Positions 22,393 through 31,026 of a stretch of DNA of 64,000 nucleotides are shown in pieces. Position 1 is the first letter of the stretch, and every line of letters starts with the position of its first letter. Under the pieces are notes generated by a model. The model did no database searches. It had not been told where the DNA came from and saw nothing but the letters and a program-made list of their open reading frames with translations. A program made the position numbers and the translations under genes. Source of the DNA: Paenibacillus ginsengarvi (GTDB lineage Bacteria > Bacillota > Bacilli > Paenibacillales > NBRC-103111); assembly GCF_003626695.1 (NCBI RefSeq), contig NZ_RBAH01000023.1:79922-143921 (forward strand), in the 5' to 3' direction.

Positions 22393-22740
22393 ATGAAAGT
22401 GGCTATCTACATCAGAGTTGCAACCATTGAACAGACTGCCGAAGGCCAGAGAAATTTACTTATGGAACATGCAAGAACACTCGGATGGGAAGTTAAAAAA
22501 GTTTACGAAGATATCGCTTCCGCCCGCGATATGTTTTCTCGCCGAGCTTTGCAAAACTTGATCTTGGATACTGAATCAGCTTCCAGAGACTTCGATGCTG
22601 TGTTAGTCCACGGTGTTGATCGACTTACACGTGATTCAAGAGACCTCTTTTCGCTATTGGAAACATTCAGGAACAGTGCTATGAAATTAATAACGCCAAG
22701 GGGTGAAATCAAATGCGAGCTGCCATTTATACTCGGGTAA
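22393..22740 (+). CDS. Short serine-recombinase-like protein lacking the catalytic serine
   Basis: A 115-aa protein made only of the resolvase-type N-terminal domain: MKVAIYIRVATIEQ, then FDAVLVHGVDRLTRDSRDLF. The position of the nucleophilic Ser in YxRVS is Ala10, so it cannot cut DNA by the usual mechanism, while Arg8 and the DRLTR motif are retained. No DNA-binding domain follows. The ATG at 22393 has GAGGTGAT eight bases upstream. Its last 28 bases overlap the active recombinase gene. It could pair with that enzyme and change its activity; this is an inference. Confidence 0.75.
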   Translation: MKVAIYIRVATIEQTAEGQRNLLMEHARTLGWEVKKVYEDIASARDMFSRRALQNLILDTESASRDFDAVLVHGVDRLTRDSRDLFSLLETFRNSAMKLITPRGEIKCELPFILG

Positions 22741-23228
22741 GCACTGCCATGCAGGCGGAAGAAGGCTTTAGTTTGGAAGCGCAAGAGGAAATACTCTTAC
22801 AAACCATTGAGCGTAAAGGTCTTCAGTTATATCGTGTTTATACCGACCCTGGGGTGAGCGGTAAAACATTTAAACGTAAGGGCGTACAGGAAATGATTAA
22901 AGACATGAAAGCGAAGCGATTCGAAGCATTACTCATTCATAAACTTGATCGGTTGAGTAGGAACATGGGGGACATTATCGCCTTTATCGATATGGTTAAT
23001 AAACTCGATATCCGCTTAATCATTGCTGCACAAGGGCAAGATGAGATAGATACCAAGTCTCCAATGGGAAAAGCTTTCCTTCAAATAAACGGCATTTTCG
23101 CAGAATTATATATTAACAATTTACGGGAAGAAACGTTAAAGGGGTTAGAAAAGAAAGCCAAGAACGGGGGCAGACATATGTCACGGCCACCTCTCGGCTA
23201 TATGTTTGAAGAGGTGGGTACAAAATGA
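22713..23228 (+). CDS. Large serine recombinase, N-terminal part (catalytic domain)
   Basis: The 171-aa frame carries the full catalytic domain of a phage integrase of the large serine type: AIYTRVSTAMQAEEGFSLE with Ser10 as nucleophile, DPGVSGKTFKRKG, HKLDRLSRN, and the start of the recombinase domain (RPPLGYMFEE). It stops at TGA (23226-23228) just where the next frame begins, the two overlapping as ATGA. One extra A in the preceding run AAAA would join them into a normal protein of about 480 residues. The break may be a true mutation, a sequencing error, or a site of frameshifting or reinitiation. Confidence 0.85.
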   Translation: MRAAIYTRVSTAMQAEEGFSLEAQEEILLQTIERKGLQLYRVYTDPGVSGKTFKRKGVQEMIKDMKAKRFEALLIHKLDRLSRNMGDIIAFIDMVNKLDIRLIIAAQGQDEIDTKSPMGKAFLQINGIFAELYINNLREETLKGLEKKAKNGGRHMSRPPLGYMFEEVGTK

Positions 23229-24154
23229 CAGATGAACTGCTGGTCGACGAAACTCGAAAGCTAATTATTGTCGACGAAGAAGCTCAGCTAGTTCGTGAGG
23301 TTTTCGACCTATACACCGAATCGTTTTGGGGTGTCACGAAAATCGCGAAGCATATGAATACGAAGTCAACAACAAAGGAAGGCGGGAAATGGGACAACAA
23401 ATCAGTAAGAAATGTTCTGACAAACCCAACTTATGCCGGTTATAATCACTTTAAGCCTGCAGACTGGCCAGAGGAACAACGAATTATTAAACCAGGGAAG
23501 CATCAAGCCATAATAAGTAAAGAGCAGTTTGAAAAGGCCAAATCTTTTAGAAAACGTCGGGCCGAAGGTCACATGTCCCGCCGGTCATTCGATTACCCAT
23601 ACAGCGGAGTAATAAAGTGTGGGCTTTGCGGAGCAACATATACAGGGAATACCGCAGTCCACAGCGGGAAGAAGTATCAGAGTTACCGCTGTCTGAATCA
23701 ATATGCTAAAGGTACCTGCACAAGCCCGAGTATCTCTGAAAGTATACTTACCGCCTTGATATGGCAACATATCGAAGTAGTTGAAGATGGGTTCCAAAAG
23801 CCAAAGCCCAAAACAACACGGCTTAAAATAAATCTGGAAAAGGAATTGGCCATCAGCCAAAAACGCCGCCGAAACTGGATGATGGCGTTAGGGGACGGTA
23901 AACTTTCCGGAGACGATTATGCCTCATTGATGGATGAAGAAGATGCTCGCATCAATAAGCTGCGGAAGGAAGCAGAACCAGAACCTGAACAGCAGATTCC
24001 ATTTGAAGAAGTACGAAAAGCATTTAATGGCTTAAAAGAAAATTGGAATGATCTCGACTCCGAAACACAAAAGCAAGTTATTCAATCCCTCTTCCGGAAA
24101 ATCACTATAAAAAAATCAGACGATTGGCATATCGTCGATATGCTGACCGTCTGA
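23225..24154 (+). CDS. Large serine recombinase, C-terminal part (DNA-binding domains)
   Basis: This 309-aa frame continues the integrase: recombinase domain (EEAQLVREVFDLYTESFWG, SVRNVLTNPTYAGY), zinc-ribbon domain (SGVIKCGLCGATYTG, then YRCLNQYAKGTC with four Cys), and a C-terminal coiled coil and basic tail (SLFRKITIKKS). No own ribosome binding site of quality is visible, so it depends on coupling or on a restored frame. It would bind the attachment sites. It ends 29 bases before the 3' end of ssrA, the probable integration site. Confidence 0.85.
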   Translation: MTDELLVDETRKLIIVDEEAQLVREVFDLYTESFWGVTKIAKHMNTKSTTKEGGKWDNKSVRNVLTNPTYAGYNHFKPADWPEEQRIIKPGKHQAIISKEQFEKAKSFRKRRAEGHMSRRSFDYPYSGVIKCGLCGATYTGNTAVHSGKKYQSYRCLNQYAKGTCTSPSISESILTALIWQHIEVVEDGFQKPKPKTTRLKINLEKELAISQKRRRNWMMALGDGKLSGDDYASLMDEEDARINKLRKEAEPEPEQQIPFEEVRKAFNGLKENWNDLDSETQKQVIQSLFRKITIKKSDDWHIVDMLTV

Positions 24155-24182
24155 TTCTTTCCTTAAACTTTCTGTACTTAAG

Positions 24183-24544
24183 TGGAGGCGAGGGGATTTG
24201 AACCCCTGTCCGAAGATAACGCCACATCAGCTTCTACGGGTGTAGTGACAGCTTTGATGTCACCCTAGAGACTCCCCGTCACCGGATTCCCTTTGGGTCA
24301 GCCTGATTATCTTCTTCAGCTAGCCGCAGGCGGAGACTAGACAGCGTATCCCACTAAGGTTGAGCCCCTATCCCGGCACATGGGCGATGCAGGGTAGAAG
24401 CCGCGTCACAGGTTATTAAGCTGCGAAAGCGAGTTTTGGTTGTTGTTTGCCAGTTAAATTGGCGTTCGCGTTGTTGAAGTGGACGCAGCCCCACTACCCG
24501 CTACTCATGCTCGAACTATCCCCGTCGAATCCAAGAACGCCCCC
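24183..24544 (-). ncRNA. ssrA: Transfer-messenger RNA
   Basis: Read on the minus strand the RNA starts GGGGGCG and ends CGCCUCC plus A, which pair as the acceptor stem, and contains a tRNA-like T-arm (GGGUUCAAAUCCC). The tag frame begins at a GGC resume codon (24451-24449) and encodes GKQQPKLAFAA before two stops (ending 24413); with the alanine from the tRNA-like end this gives a typical ...LAFAA degradation tag. The 3' CCA is not encoded (CTT follows the discriminator). With SmpB it rescues stalled ribosomes. Prophage DNA adjoins the 3' end. Confidence 0.95.
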
Positions 24545-24633
24545 GTGATCGGAAGTGCCCTCAAGTGAGGAACTTCGCTAAAACGGCTTTGCGGAGCCGA
24601 AACCGACGGCGGTTGTTGTATCGCCGTATTCCT

Positions 24634-24662
24634 AGTATACCACATTCTCGAGCTATCGCGAT
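24634..24662 (-). promoter_or_regulatory. Probable ssrA promoter
   Basis: Minus-strand extended -10 TGGTATACT (core 24639-24634); the -35 region is weak. Transcription would start about 80 bases before the mature 5' end, needing processing. Confidence 0.45.
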
Positions 24663-24734
24663 CGCTTGTTGATGGAAGCTTTAACGTTCCTTGGCACTGC
24701 TGCCTTGGATGACGCTTCCGCATCCGCTAACAGC

Positions 24735-25214
24735 TTAGCGCGCAACTTTCTGCTTCTCGCGCAGAGCACGCTGAATGTCCCGCTGGGCGTCCCGCTTCGC
24801 ATCGCTTTCGCGCTTGTCGTACTGTTTCTTGCCTCGCGCTAACCCGATCAGCAGCTTCGCGTACCCGTTGCGAATGTACACTTTAAGTGGTGCAATCGTG
24901 TACCCCTGCTGCTTCGTCTGTCCAAGCAGCTTGTGAATCTGCTCTTTCTTCAGCAGCAGCTTTCTAGCTCGGGTCGGATCGCCCGGATTGCTCCGGTTTC
25001 CCTGCTCGAACGGACTGATGTGCATGTTGTTGACGAATGCCTCACCATTGCGAATCGTGCAGAACGCGTCAGAGATGTTAGCCCGGCCGCCGCGCAGCGA
25101 TTTGATTTCGGTTCCGGTCAAGACAAGTCCCGCTTCAAACGTATCCTCGATAAAATAATCATGGGACGCTTTTTTATTTTGCGCCAGCAGTTTGCCGTCG
25201 CTTTTTTTACTCAT
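24735..25214 (-). CDS. smpB: SsrA-binding protein SmpB
   Basis: A 159-aa oligonucleotide-binding-fold protein that carries tmRNA to stalled ribosomes. Signatures include NKKASHDYFIEDTFEAGLVL, GTEIKSLRGGRANISDAF, and the basic C-terminal tail (GKKQYDKRESDAKRDAQRDI) that enters the empty mRNA channel. It lies between rnr and ssrA, as in many Firmicutes. Confidence 0.97.
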   Translation of the reverse strand: MSKKSDGKLLAQNKKASHDYFIEDTFEAGLVLTGTEIKSLRGGRANISDAFCTIRNGEAFVNNMHISPFEQGNRSNPGDPTRARKLLLKKEQIHKLLGQTKQQGYTIAPLKVYIRNGYAKLLIGLARGKKQYDKRESDAKRDAQRDIQRALREKQKVAR

Positions 25215-25390
25215 GACCGGTTCCCTCCTCTTCGCCTACAACTTAGGCCGAACGAACCGTACGATTTGCGCTCCGACATCCTTTTAGAACAAGATGCCGG
25301 GCGCATCGTACGTCCGCCGTTCTTTACATCGCTAGGAGATCATTGTATCAACTTCCCCGAGCAAAATCAATTGGGGCTATCCCGCTATAG

Positions 25391-27973
25391 TCATTTTTTC
25401 CCGCGCTTCTTCGCTCCCGCCAACGCGCCGCCCTTCACGCCGCCACGGCTCTTGCGCGGAGCGCCGCCGCCGAAGCCGCTGCCTCCCGGACCGGGCGGCG
25501 TCCGCTTGCCGCCCTTCGGGCCGGCGCCGCTGCGCCCTTTCCCGCCTCGGCCGCCGGCCGCTGCGCGCCCCGGGCGCACGTTCGTCCACTCGCCGTCATC
25601 GGCTCGCGGACGTCCGCCTTCTGCCTCGCTCGCTCCGCCGCCACTTCGGTCGCTCCCGGCAGCCGGCGCTTTACCGCCTCGTTCGCCGCGCTTACCGCCG
25701 CCGCTGCCGCCGCGGCTAAAGCCCCACATGTCGACGCCGCCACGGCCGCGACCGCGTTCGCCGCCTCCGGCTCCGCCTTCGTCGTCACGCTTCCCGCCGC
25801 GTCTGCCACGATTGCCGTCGACTAAATTCACCTTCTGCTCGCGCCGCTGCGAACCCACCATTTCAAAGTCGATATTGTGCTCGTCTAGGTTGACCCGGGC
25901 CACGCGCACCTTCACATCGTCGCCGATGCGGTAAATGTTCGACGTCCGCTCGCCGATGAGCGCATGCTGCATCTCGTGGTAGTGGTAGTAGTCGTCATGC
26001 AGGTCGCTAAGCCTGATCAGCCCTTCGACCGTATTTTGCAGCTCGACGAAAATGCCGAAGTTGGTCACACTGCTGATGATACCCTCGAATTCCTCGCCGA
26101 CTTTATCCAGCATATATTCAGCCTTCTTCAGCGCTTCGGTATCGCGTTCCGCGTCGACGGCAAGCCGTTCCCGCTCCGACGACTGCTTGGCGATATCTTC
26201 CATCCGGCTGCTCAAATATTCGTGCCGCTGCTCCGACAACGTGCCGTTTTCCAGCACCTCGCGGATAATCCGGTGAATGATGAGGTCCGGGTAACGCCGG
26301 ATCGGCGACGTAAAGTGCGAATAAAACTCCGCGGCAAGCCCGAAGTGCCCGAGGCTGTTTGCATCGTAGCGTGCCTGCTTCATCGAACGGAGCATGACCG
26401 TGCTGATAATCGTCTCTTCCTTCGTGCCGCGGATTTCCTCGAGCAGCGTTTGCAGCGCGCGGGGATGAATCGTATTGCCCTTGCCCCGCACCACATAACC
26501 GAAATTCGTAATGAACTCCATAAAATGCTGCAGCTTGTCGCCGTCCGGATTTTCGTGAATCCGGTACAGAAACGGCACTTTCATCCAGTGAAAATGTTCC
26601 GCGACCGTCTCGTTCGCAGCCAGCATGAACTCCTCGATAATTTGCTCCGCAACCGAGCGCTCCCGCTTGACGATATCGGTCGGTTTCCCGTTTTCGTCGA
26701 CCAATATTTTCGATTCTTGAAAATCGAAGTCGATTGCGCCGCGTTTCATCCGCTTGTTACGCAGCTTCATCGCCAGCTCTTCCATCAGCTTGAAGAAGCC
26801 GACAAGCTCCTTGTACCGCTCGGTTACTTCTTCGTCTTCGCCCTGCAAAATTTTGCGGACGTTCGTATATGTCATCCGCTCCGTCGTGCGAATGACGCTC
26901 GTGAACACATCATGGCGTACGACGTTGCAATTGCCGTCAAACTCCATCTCGCAAGACATCGTCAGCCGGTCTACGCGCGGATTTAAGCTGCATATCCCAT
27001 TGGACAAACGATGCGGCAGCATCGGAATAACCCGGTCTACCAGATAGACGCTGTTTCCGCGGTTATACGCTTCCCGGTCGAGCGCCGAATTTTCACGCAC
27101 ATAGTAGCTGACGTCCGCGATATGGACACCTAGCAAATAATTGCCGTTCGGCAGCAGCTCCACATTAACCGCATCGTCCAAATCTTTGGCGTCTTCTCCG
27201 TCGATTGTAACGATCAGCTTATCGCGCAAATCCCGGCGTCCCTGCAGCTCCCGTTCGTCAATCGTATCCGGTACCTGCTCCGCTTCGGCCGTCACCTCGT
27301 CCGGAAACGCCTCAGGCAGCTGGTACTTGCGGATGATCGAGACGATATCCACGCCCGGGTCATCCTTATGGCCCAGAATCTCCACGACGCGGCCTTGGGC
27401 CGCAGCCCGCCCTTGTGGGTACTGTACGATGTCGACAACGACCTTCTGACCGGTCACGGCGCCGAGAAACGATTCCTTCGGTACAAAAATGTCTTTCGTA
27501 ATTCGTTTGTCGTCGGGCAGCACGAACGCATACGTCTCGAAGCTTTGGAACGTGCCGACGATTTGCGTAATCGCCCGGGTTACGACCCGAACGACTTCGC
27601 CCTCAAGCCGGCCTCCCGCCGCTCCCTTCGCCGTCACACGAGCCAGCACGATATCTCCGTTCATCGCCCCGTTCATGTCGTTCGCGTGGATATACACATC
27701 CGGGTGATCCTTGTCGTCAGGCAGCAGGAAGCCGAAGCCCTTTGCATGAGCTTGCAGTTTACCTTTCAGCAAATTCATCCGCTCCGGAACGCCGTAACGC
27801 TCCGTGCGTGTGCGTATCACTTCCCCCGCTTCCTCGAGCTGATTCAGCATTTTCAGAAACTGCTTGAACGATTCGGCATCTCCAATGTCAAAATGCTTCT
27901 CCAGCTCCTGGTACGTCATCGGCTTATACGCCTTCTCGCGCATAAACTCGAGCAGTCCATCTTTCGTTATCAT
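25391..27973 (-). CDS. rnr: Ribonuclease R with long Gly/Arg-rich tail
   Basis: A 3'-5' exoribonuclease that degrades structured RNA and tmRNA-tagged messages. It has an N-terminal helix-turn-helix (LLEFMREKAYKPMTYQELEK), cold-shock domains, the RNB catalytic core with four Asp (IDGEDAKDLDDAVNVE), and an S1 domain (EEFEGIISSVTNFGIFVEL). The ATG at 27973 follows AAGGGG and gives 860 aa. The last 140 residues or so are an unusually long disordered tail of Gly, Arg, Lys and Ala with RGG-like repeats; B. subtilis RNase R has a much shorter basic end. It may bind RNA or ribosomes. Confidence 0.95.
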   Translation of the reverse strand: MITKDGLLEFMREKAYKPMTYQELEKHFDIGDAESFKQFLKMLNQLEEAGEVIRTRTERYGVPERMNLLKGKLQAHAKGFGFLLPDDKDHPDVYIHANDMNGAMNGDIVLARVTAKGAAGGRLEGEVVRVVTRAITQIVGTFQSFETYAFVLPDDKRITKDIFVPKESFLGAVTGQKVVVDIVQYPQGRAAAQGRVVEILGHKDDPGVDIVSIIRKYQLPEAFPDEVTAEAEQVPDTIDERELQGRRDLRDKLIVTIDGEDAKDLDDAVNVELLPNGNYLLGVHIADVSYYVRENSALDREAYNRGNSVYLVDRVIPMLPHRLSNGICSLNPRVDRLTMSCEMEFDGNCNVVRHDVFTSVIRTTERMTYTNVRKILQGEDEEVTERYKELVGFFKLMEELAMKLRNKRMKRGAIDFDFQESKILVDENGKPTDIVKRERSVAEQIIEEFMLAANETVAEHFHWMKVPFLYRIHENPDGDKLQHFMEFITNFGYVVRGKGNTIHPRALQTLLEEIRGTKEETIISTVMLRSMKQARYDANSLGHFGLAAEFYSHFTSPIRRYPDLIIHRIIREVLENGTLSEQRHEYLSSRMEDIAKQSSERERLAVDAERDTEALKKAEYMLDKVGEEFEGIISSVTNFGIFVELQNTVEGLIRLSDLHDDYYHYHEMQHALIGERTSNIYRIGDDVKVRVARVNLDEHNIDFEMVGSQRREQKVNLVDGNRGRRGGKRDDEGGAGGGERGRGRGGVDMWGFSRGGSGGGKRGERGGKAPAAGSDRSGGGASEAEGGRPRADDGEWTNVRPGRAAAGGRGGKGRSGAGPKGGKRTPPGPGGSGFGGGAPRKSRGGVKGGALAGAKKRGKK

Positions 27974-28192
27974 ACAACATCCCCTTGTTTCATCGATTAA
28001 TAAATTCCCGCTGCTATGTAGTATTGACGTTTTTGGCACGCTCCAAGCCTCAAAAAACGTCGGTACAAAGAAAAGCTTCCGATCGAAGCATTTCGATAAA
28101 GTGTACTCGTGTTACAGCCGAAGCGTTACAAGGTATTTAACCGACTTCGTTTCGCTTGACGCTTCAGTACTTTAAACTTCTCTTTATCAACT

Positions 28193-28224
28193 AAAAAAGC
28201 AGCAGGAGCTTTAGCACCTGCTGC
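28193..28224 (-). terminator. Rho-independent terminator after secG
   Basis: GCAGCAGG (28199-28206) pairs with CCTGCTGC (28217-28224); on the minus strand six T follow. It separates secG from rnr-smpB-ssrA. Confidence 0.85.
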
Positions 28225-28237
28225 ATCGGTTCGATCA

Positions 28238-28483
28238 TTACGCTTTAACTACGTATGCTGCGATTAGGGATAACAAGAAAAACGCAACCGCGAAACCAAC
28301 CGTTACCCGCGAAAGAAGCAACTCTAGACCGCGTGCCTTCGTCTTGCCGAACAGGTGTTCCGCACCCCCGGAGATCGCGCCGGACAACCCCGCGCTTTTC
28401 CCTTTTTGCAGCAGCACCACTGCAATAAGTCCGATCGATGCTATGACCAGCAAAATTTTCAAGAAGATTTCCATCTGATCCAC
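28238..28483 (-). CDS. secG: Protein translocase subunit SecG
   Basis: An 81-aa membrane protein with two helices (LKILLVIASIGLIAVVLLQ and VGFAVAFFLLSLIAAYVV) separated by the glycine-rich loop KGKSAGLSGAISGGAEHLF characteristic of SecG. It is the accessory subunit of SecYEG. Position before rnr and smpB is conserved in Firmicutes. Confidence 0.95.
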   Translation of the reverse strand: MDQMEIFLKILLVIASIGLIAVVLLQKGKSAGLSGAISGGAEHLFGKTKARGLELLLSRVTVGFAVAFFLLSLIAAYVVKA

Positions 28484-28857
28484 CTCCTATTCATATTCCC
28501 TATGTATCTACGTGTACGATCGTTGATCCACATATCCAGTAGGAATCATGCAAAGCAAAATTTATTGTACCATATAGGACGTCCAATTACAAGGTTGCGT
28601 CCAATTGGCAGCAGGGAAATCGCATAAGGAGCAGTGTAAGCATGGACACGGCCACTGCGGGAACATTCGATCTTCCACTCGCTCTTACAATCGGATTCCT
28701 TGATGGAAATTTTAGAAGTTGGAATCCGATTATAAAGGCGACCGCTTTGCTGCTCCAGATGCGAATGTTCCACTCCGCTCCTCCAATCTCCTGCATTCGG
28801 CATAATAATTAGGAGTACCAATCTTTAGTTCCGTTAGCAGTAAATACCGTAAACTAC
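28484..28857. other. Intergenic region with nested inverted repeats
   Basis: About 370 bases without a supported gene. Outer arms GGAACATTCG (28660-28669) and CGAATGTTCC (28762-28771) enclose inner arms AATCGGATTCC (28689-28699) and GGAATCCGATT (28721-28731). Transcribed, this would fold into a two-storey hairpin. It could be a structured RNA or a degenerate small mobile element. Confidence 0.5.
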
Positions 28858-28884
28858 AAAAAAAGCCGCCCCTAGAAGGGCGAC
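28858..28884 (-). terminator. Terminator after the M50-like peptidase gene
   Basis: Minus strand GTCGCCC, short loop, GGGCGGC followed by seven T. It lies 14 bases beyond the stop codon and probably ends the long glycolytic transcript. Confidence 0.8.
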
Positions 28885-28897
28885 TTCGCTCCCATAT

Positions 28898-29602
28898 TCA
28901 AGCCTGGCTTTCCCAGCGGGACGAGCCCGCGTTTCTCGATCTCCTGTTGCCGATGAACGCATAGATCGCTTTACGCGCGCAGAACAGCGCGACGAGCAAA
29001 AATACGATCGACCACACGATAGCCGGTATGCCCGTCGAACGGCTCAAACCGGTTGCATCGCCCGCTTGCCCCGGTGTCATAACCGACATCATAAGCAGAT
29101 TGATCGGGCCCCATACCGATTCCTCGAGACAGATAAAAGCGACGAGCAAATAATAAAATTTGCGAATCGAAGGATACGGTAGAAACATCGCGATCCCGTT
29201 CACGATAATAAAGCCGATCAGCCACAAAACGCCGAACGAGTTGTTGACGAAAAAAGCGAGGGATACAACCGCCAGCAGCGACATGGCGACGAAGCCGACG
29301 CGCAGCTTGCCTTTGGCATACATGACGAACAGAAAAGCCGCGAACAGCGAAGCAGTGATGTAGCCGGACAAGCCGAGCGGAATCGTCTTCCAGCCGCTTT
29401 CGATGTAGGAGTACGTTACGCCGCTGTGGTTTGAGTACAGCTGAATATACAGCACTTTGCCGGACAGCAGCATCGTCACGACGGCATGACCAAGCTCGTG
29501 CACCATCGTGTCGACATTGCGGAAAAAAGAAGAGAAGGGAAGCCAGTTCGTCAAAATGGCACACCCGACTACAAATAAAATCGTAACGATCCATCGACTC
29601 AC
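28898..29602 (-). CDS. M50-type membrane metallopeptidase
   Basis: A 234-aa integral membrane protein with about six helices. The zinc motif HELGH (in VHELGHAVVTMLLSG) lies near residue 37 at the membrane surface, as in the Peptidase_M50B family. Substrate unknown; such proteins are common in Bacillota and may act in intramembrane proteolysis or simply membrane homeostasis. It follows eno with 23 bases between and is probably read with it. Confidence 0.8.
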   Translation of the reverse strand: MSRWIVTILFVVGCAILTNWLPFSSFFRNVDTMVHELGHAVVTMLLSGKVLYIQLYSNHSGVTYSYIESGWKTIPLGLSGYITASLFAAFLFVMYAKGKLRVGFVAMSLLAVVSLAFFVNNSFGVLWLIGFIIVNGIAMFLPYPSIRKFYYLLVAFICLEESVWGPINLLMMSVMTPGQAGDATGLSRSTGIPAIVWSIVFLLVALFCARKAIYAFIGNRRSRNAGSSRWESQA

Positions 29603-29625
29603 CGGAATCCGCTCCTCTTCCGTGA

Positions 29626-30918
29626 TTATCTGAAGTTTTTCAAGTTGTAGAACGATTGACGGCCTAAATATTTAGCAGTCGAGCCGAGCTGGTCTTCGAT
29701 GCGAAGCAATTGGTTGTACTTCGCAACGCGGTCCGTACGCGACGGAGCGCCCGTCTTGATTTGACCGGCATTCGTAGCAACGGCGATATCGGCGATCGTG
29801 CTGTCTTCGCTTTCGCCCGAACGGTGCGAAATAACGGCCGTGTAGCCTGCGCGCTGAGCCATTTCGATTGCGTCGAACGTTTCCGTCAAGGAACCGATTT
29901 GGTTCACCTTTACAAGGATCGAATTACCGATGTTTTGCTCAATACCTTGGGACAAACGAGTCGTGTTCGTCACGAACAAGTCGTCGCCGACGAGCTGAAC
30001 TTTGCCGCCGAGCTTCTCGGTGAGCAGCTTCCAGCCGGCCCAGTCGTCTTCCGCACAGCCGTCTTCGATCGTGATGATCGGATATTTGTCCACCCAGGAA
30101 GCGAGGAAGTTTACGAACTCTTCCGACGTGTACGACTTGCCTTCGCCTTCCAGGTGATACTTGCCGTCTTTGTAAAACTCGGTCGAAGCGACGTCCATAC
30201 CGAGGAACACGTCTACGCCCGGCTTGTAGCCTGCGCGCTCGATCGCGGAGATGATCGTTTGGATCGCCTCTTCGTTGGAGCTAAGGTTCGGCGCGAAGCC
30301 GCCTTCGTCGCCTACTGCGGTGTTAAGGCCTTTGTCTTTCAATACGGCTTTGAGGTTATGGAAAATTTCCGTACCCCAGCGGAGTGCTTCTTTGAACGAA
30401 GACGCGCCAACCGGAAGCACCATGAATTCTTGCACGTCGACGTTGTTGTCCGCATGAGCGCCGCCGTTGATGATGTTCATCATCGGAACCGGAAGCTGCT
30501 TGGCGTTAAAGCCGCCGAGGTATACGTACAAAGGCACGTTCAGAGCGTCGGCCGCTGCGCGCGCTACTGCCATCGAAACGGCGAGAATCGCGTTGGCTCC
30601 GAGCTTCGCTTTGTTCGGCGTACCGTCCAGAGCGATCATTTTATTGTCGATGGCGACTTGATCCAAAGCATCAAGGCCGATAATTTCCGGTGCGATAATC
30701 GAATTGACGTTCTCAACCGCTTTGATAACGCCTTTGCCAAGGTAGCGGCCTTTGTCGCCATCGCGAAGCTCTACAGCTTCGTAAGCGCCGGTCGAAGCGC
30801 CGGATGGAACGATTGCATGGCCTTTAGCGCCGGACTCGAGGAATACTTCAACCTCTACGGTTGGATTGCCGCGGGAATCGAGCACTTCGCGTGCATAAAC
30901 GTCGGAAATGATAGTCAT
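29626..30918 (-). CDS. eno: Enolase
   Basis: Converts 2-phosphoglycerate to phosphoenolpyruvate in glycolysis. At 430 aa it has normal length, with motifs YAREVLDSRGNPTVEVEV at the start, GDDLFVTN, LVKVNQIGSLTET and SHRSGESEDSTIAD at the active site. The ATG at 30918 follows AAGGAG; an earlier in-frame codon is not supported. It is the last enzyme gene of the cggR glycolytic operon. Enolase is also a component of the RNA degradosome in Firmicutes. Confidence 0.98.
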   Translation of the reverse strand: MTIISDVYAREVLDSRGNPTVEVEVFLESGAKGHAIVPSGASTGAYEAVELRDGDKGRYLGKGVIKAVENVNSIIAPEIIGLDALDQVAIDNKMIALDGTPNKAKLGANAILAVSMAVARAAADALNVPLYVYLGGFNAKQLPVPMMNIINGGAHADNNVDVQEFMVLPVGASSFKEALRWGTEIFHNLKAVLKDKGLNTAVGDEGGFAPNLSSNEEAIQTIISAIERAGYKPGVDVFLGMDVASTEFYKDGKYHLEGEGKSYTSEEFVNFLASWVDKYPIITIEDGCAEDDWAGWKLLTEKLGGKVQLVGDDLFVTNTTRLSQGIEQNIGNSILVKVNQIGSLTETFDAIEMAQRAGYTAVISHRSGESEDSTIADIAVATNAGQIKTGAPSRTDRVAKYNQLLRIEDQLGSTAKYLGRQSFYNLKNFR

Positions 30919-30991
30919 CGTTCGTGAACACTCCTTCATCGTTATAGATAAAATATGTGCTGTGCAAGCGGGGCAGAAGCAGTTGAAACCG

Positions 30992-31020
30992 TCCCGGTTG
31001 CGGAAATTCCGCGACCGGGA
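30992..31020 (-). other. Intercistronic hairpin between gpmI and eno
   Basis: Arms CCCGGT..CGGAA / TTCCG..ACCGGG form a 12-base-pair stem without a T-tract, seven bases after the gpmI stop. It may stabilise or mark processed operon mRNA. Confidence 0.45.
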
Positions 31021-31026
31021 ACCGGT

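Noticed and set aside
24555..24734. Possible extra gene between ssrA and smpB
   Set aside because: The frame seen there is antisense to the tmRNA leader and lacks a ribosome binding site; the space is explained by the ssrA promoter and precursor.
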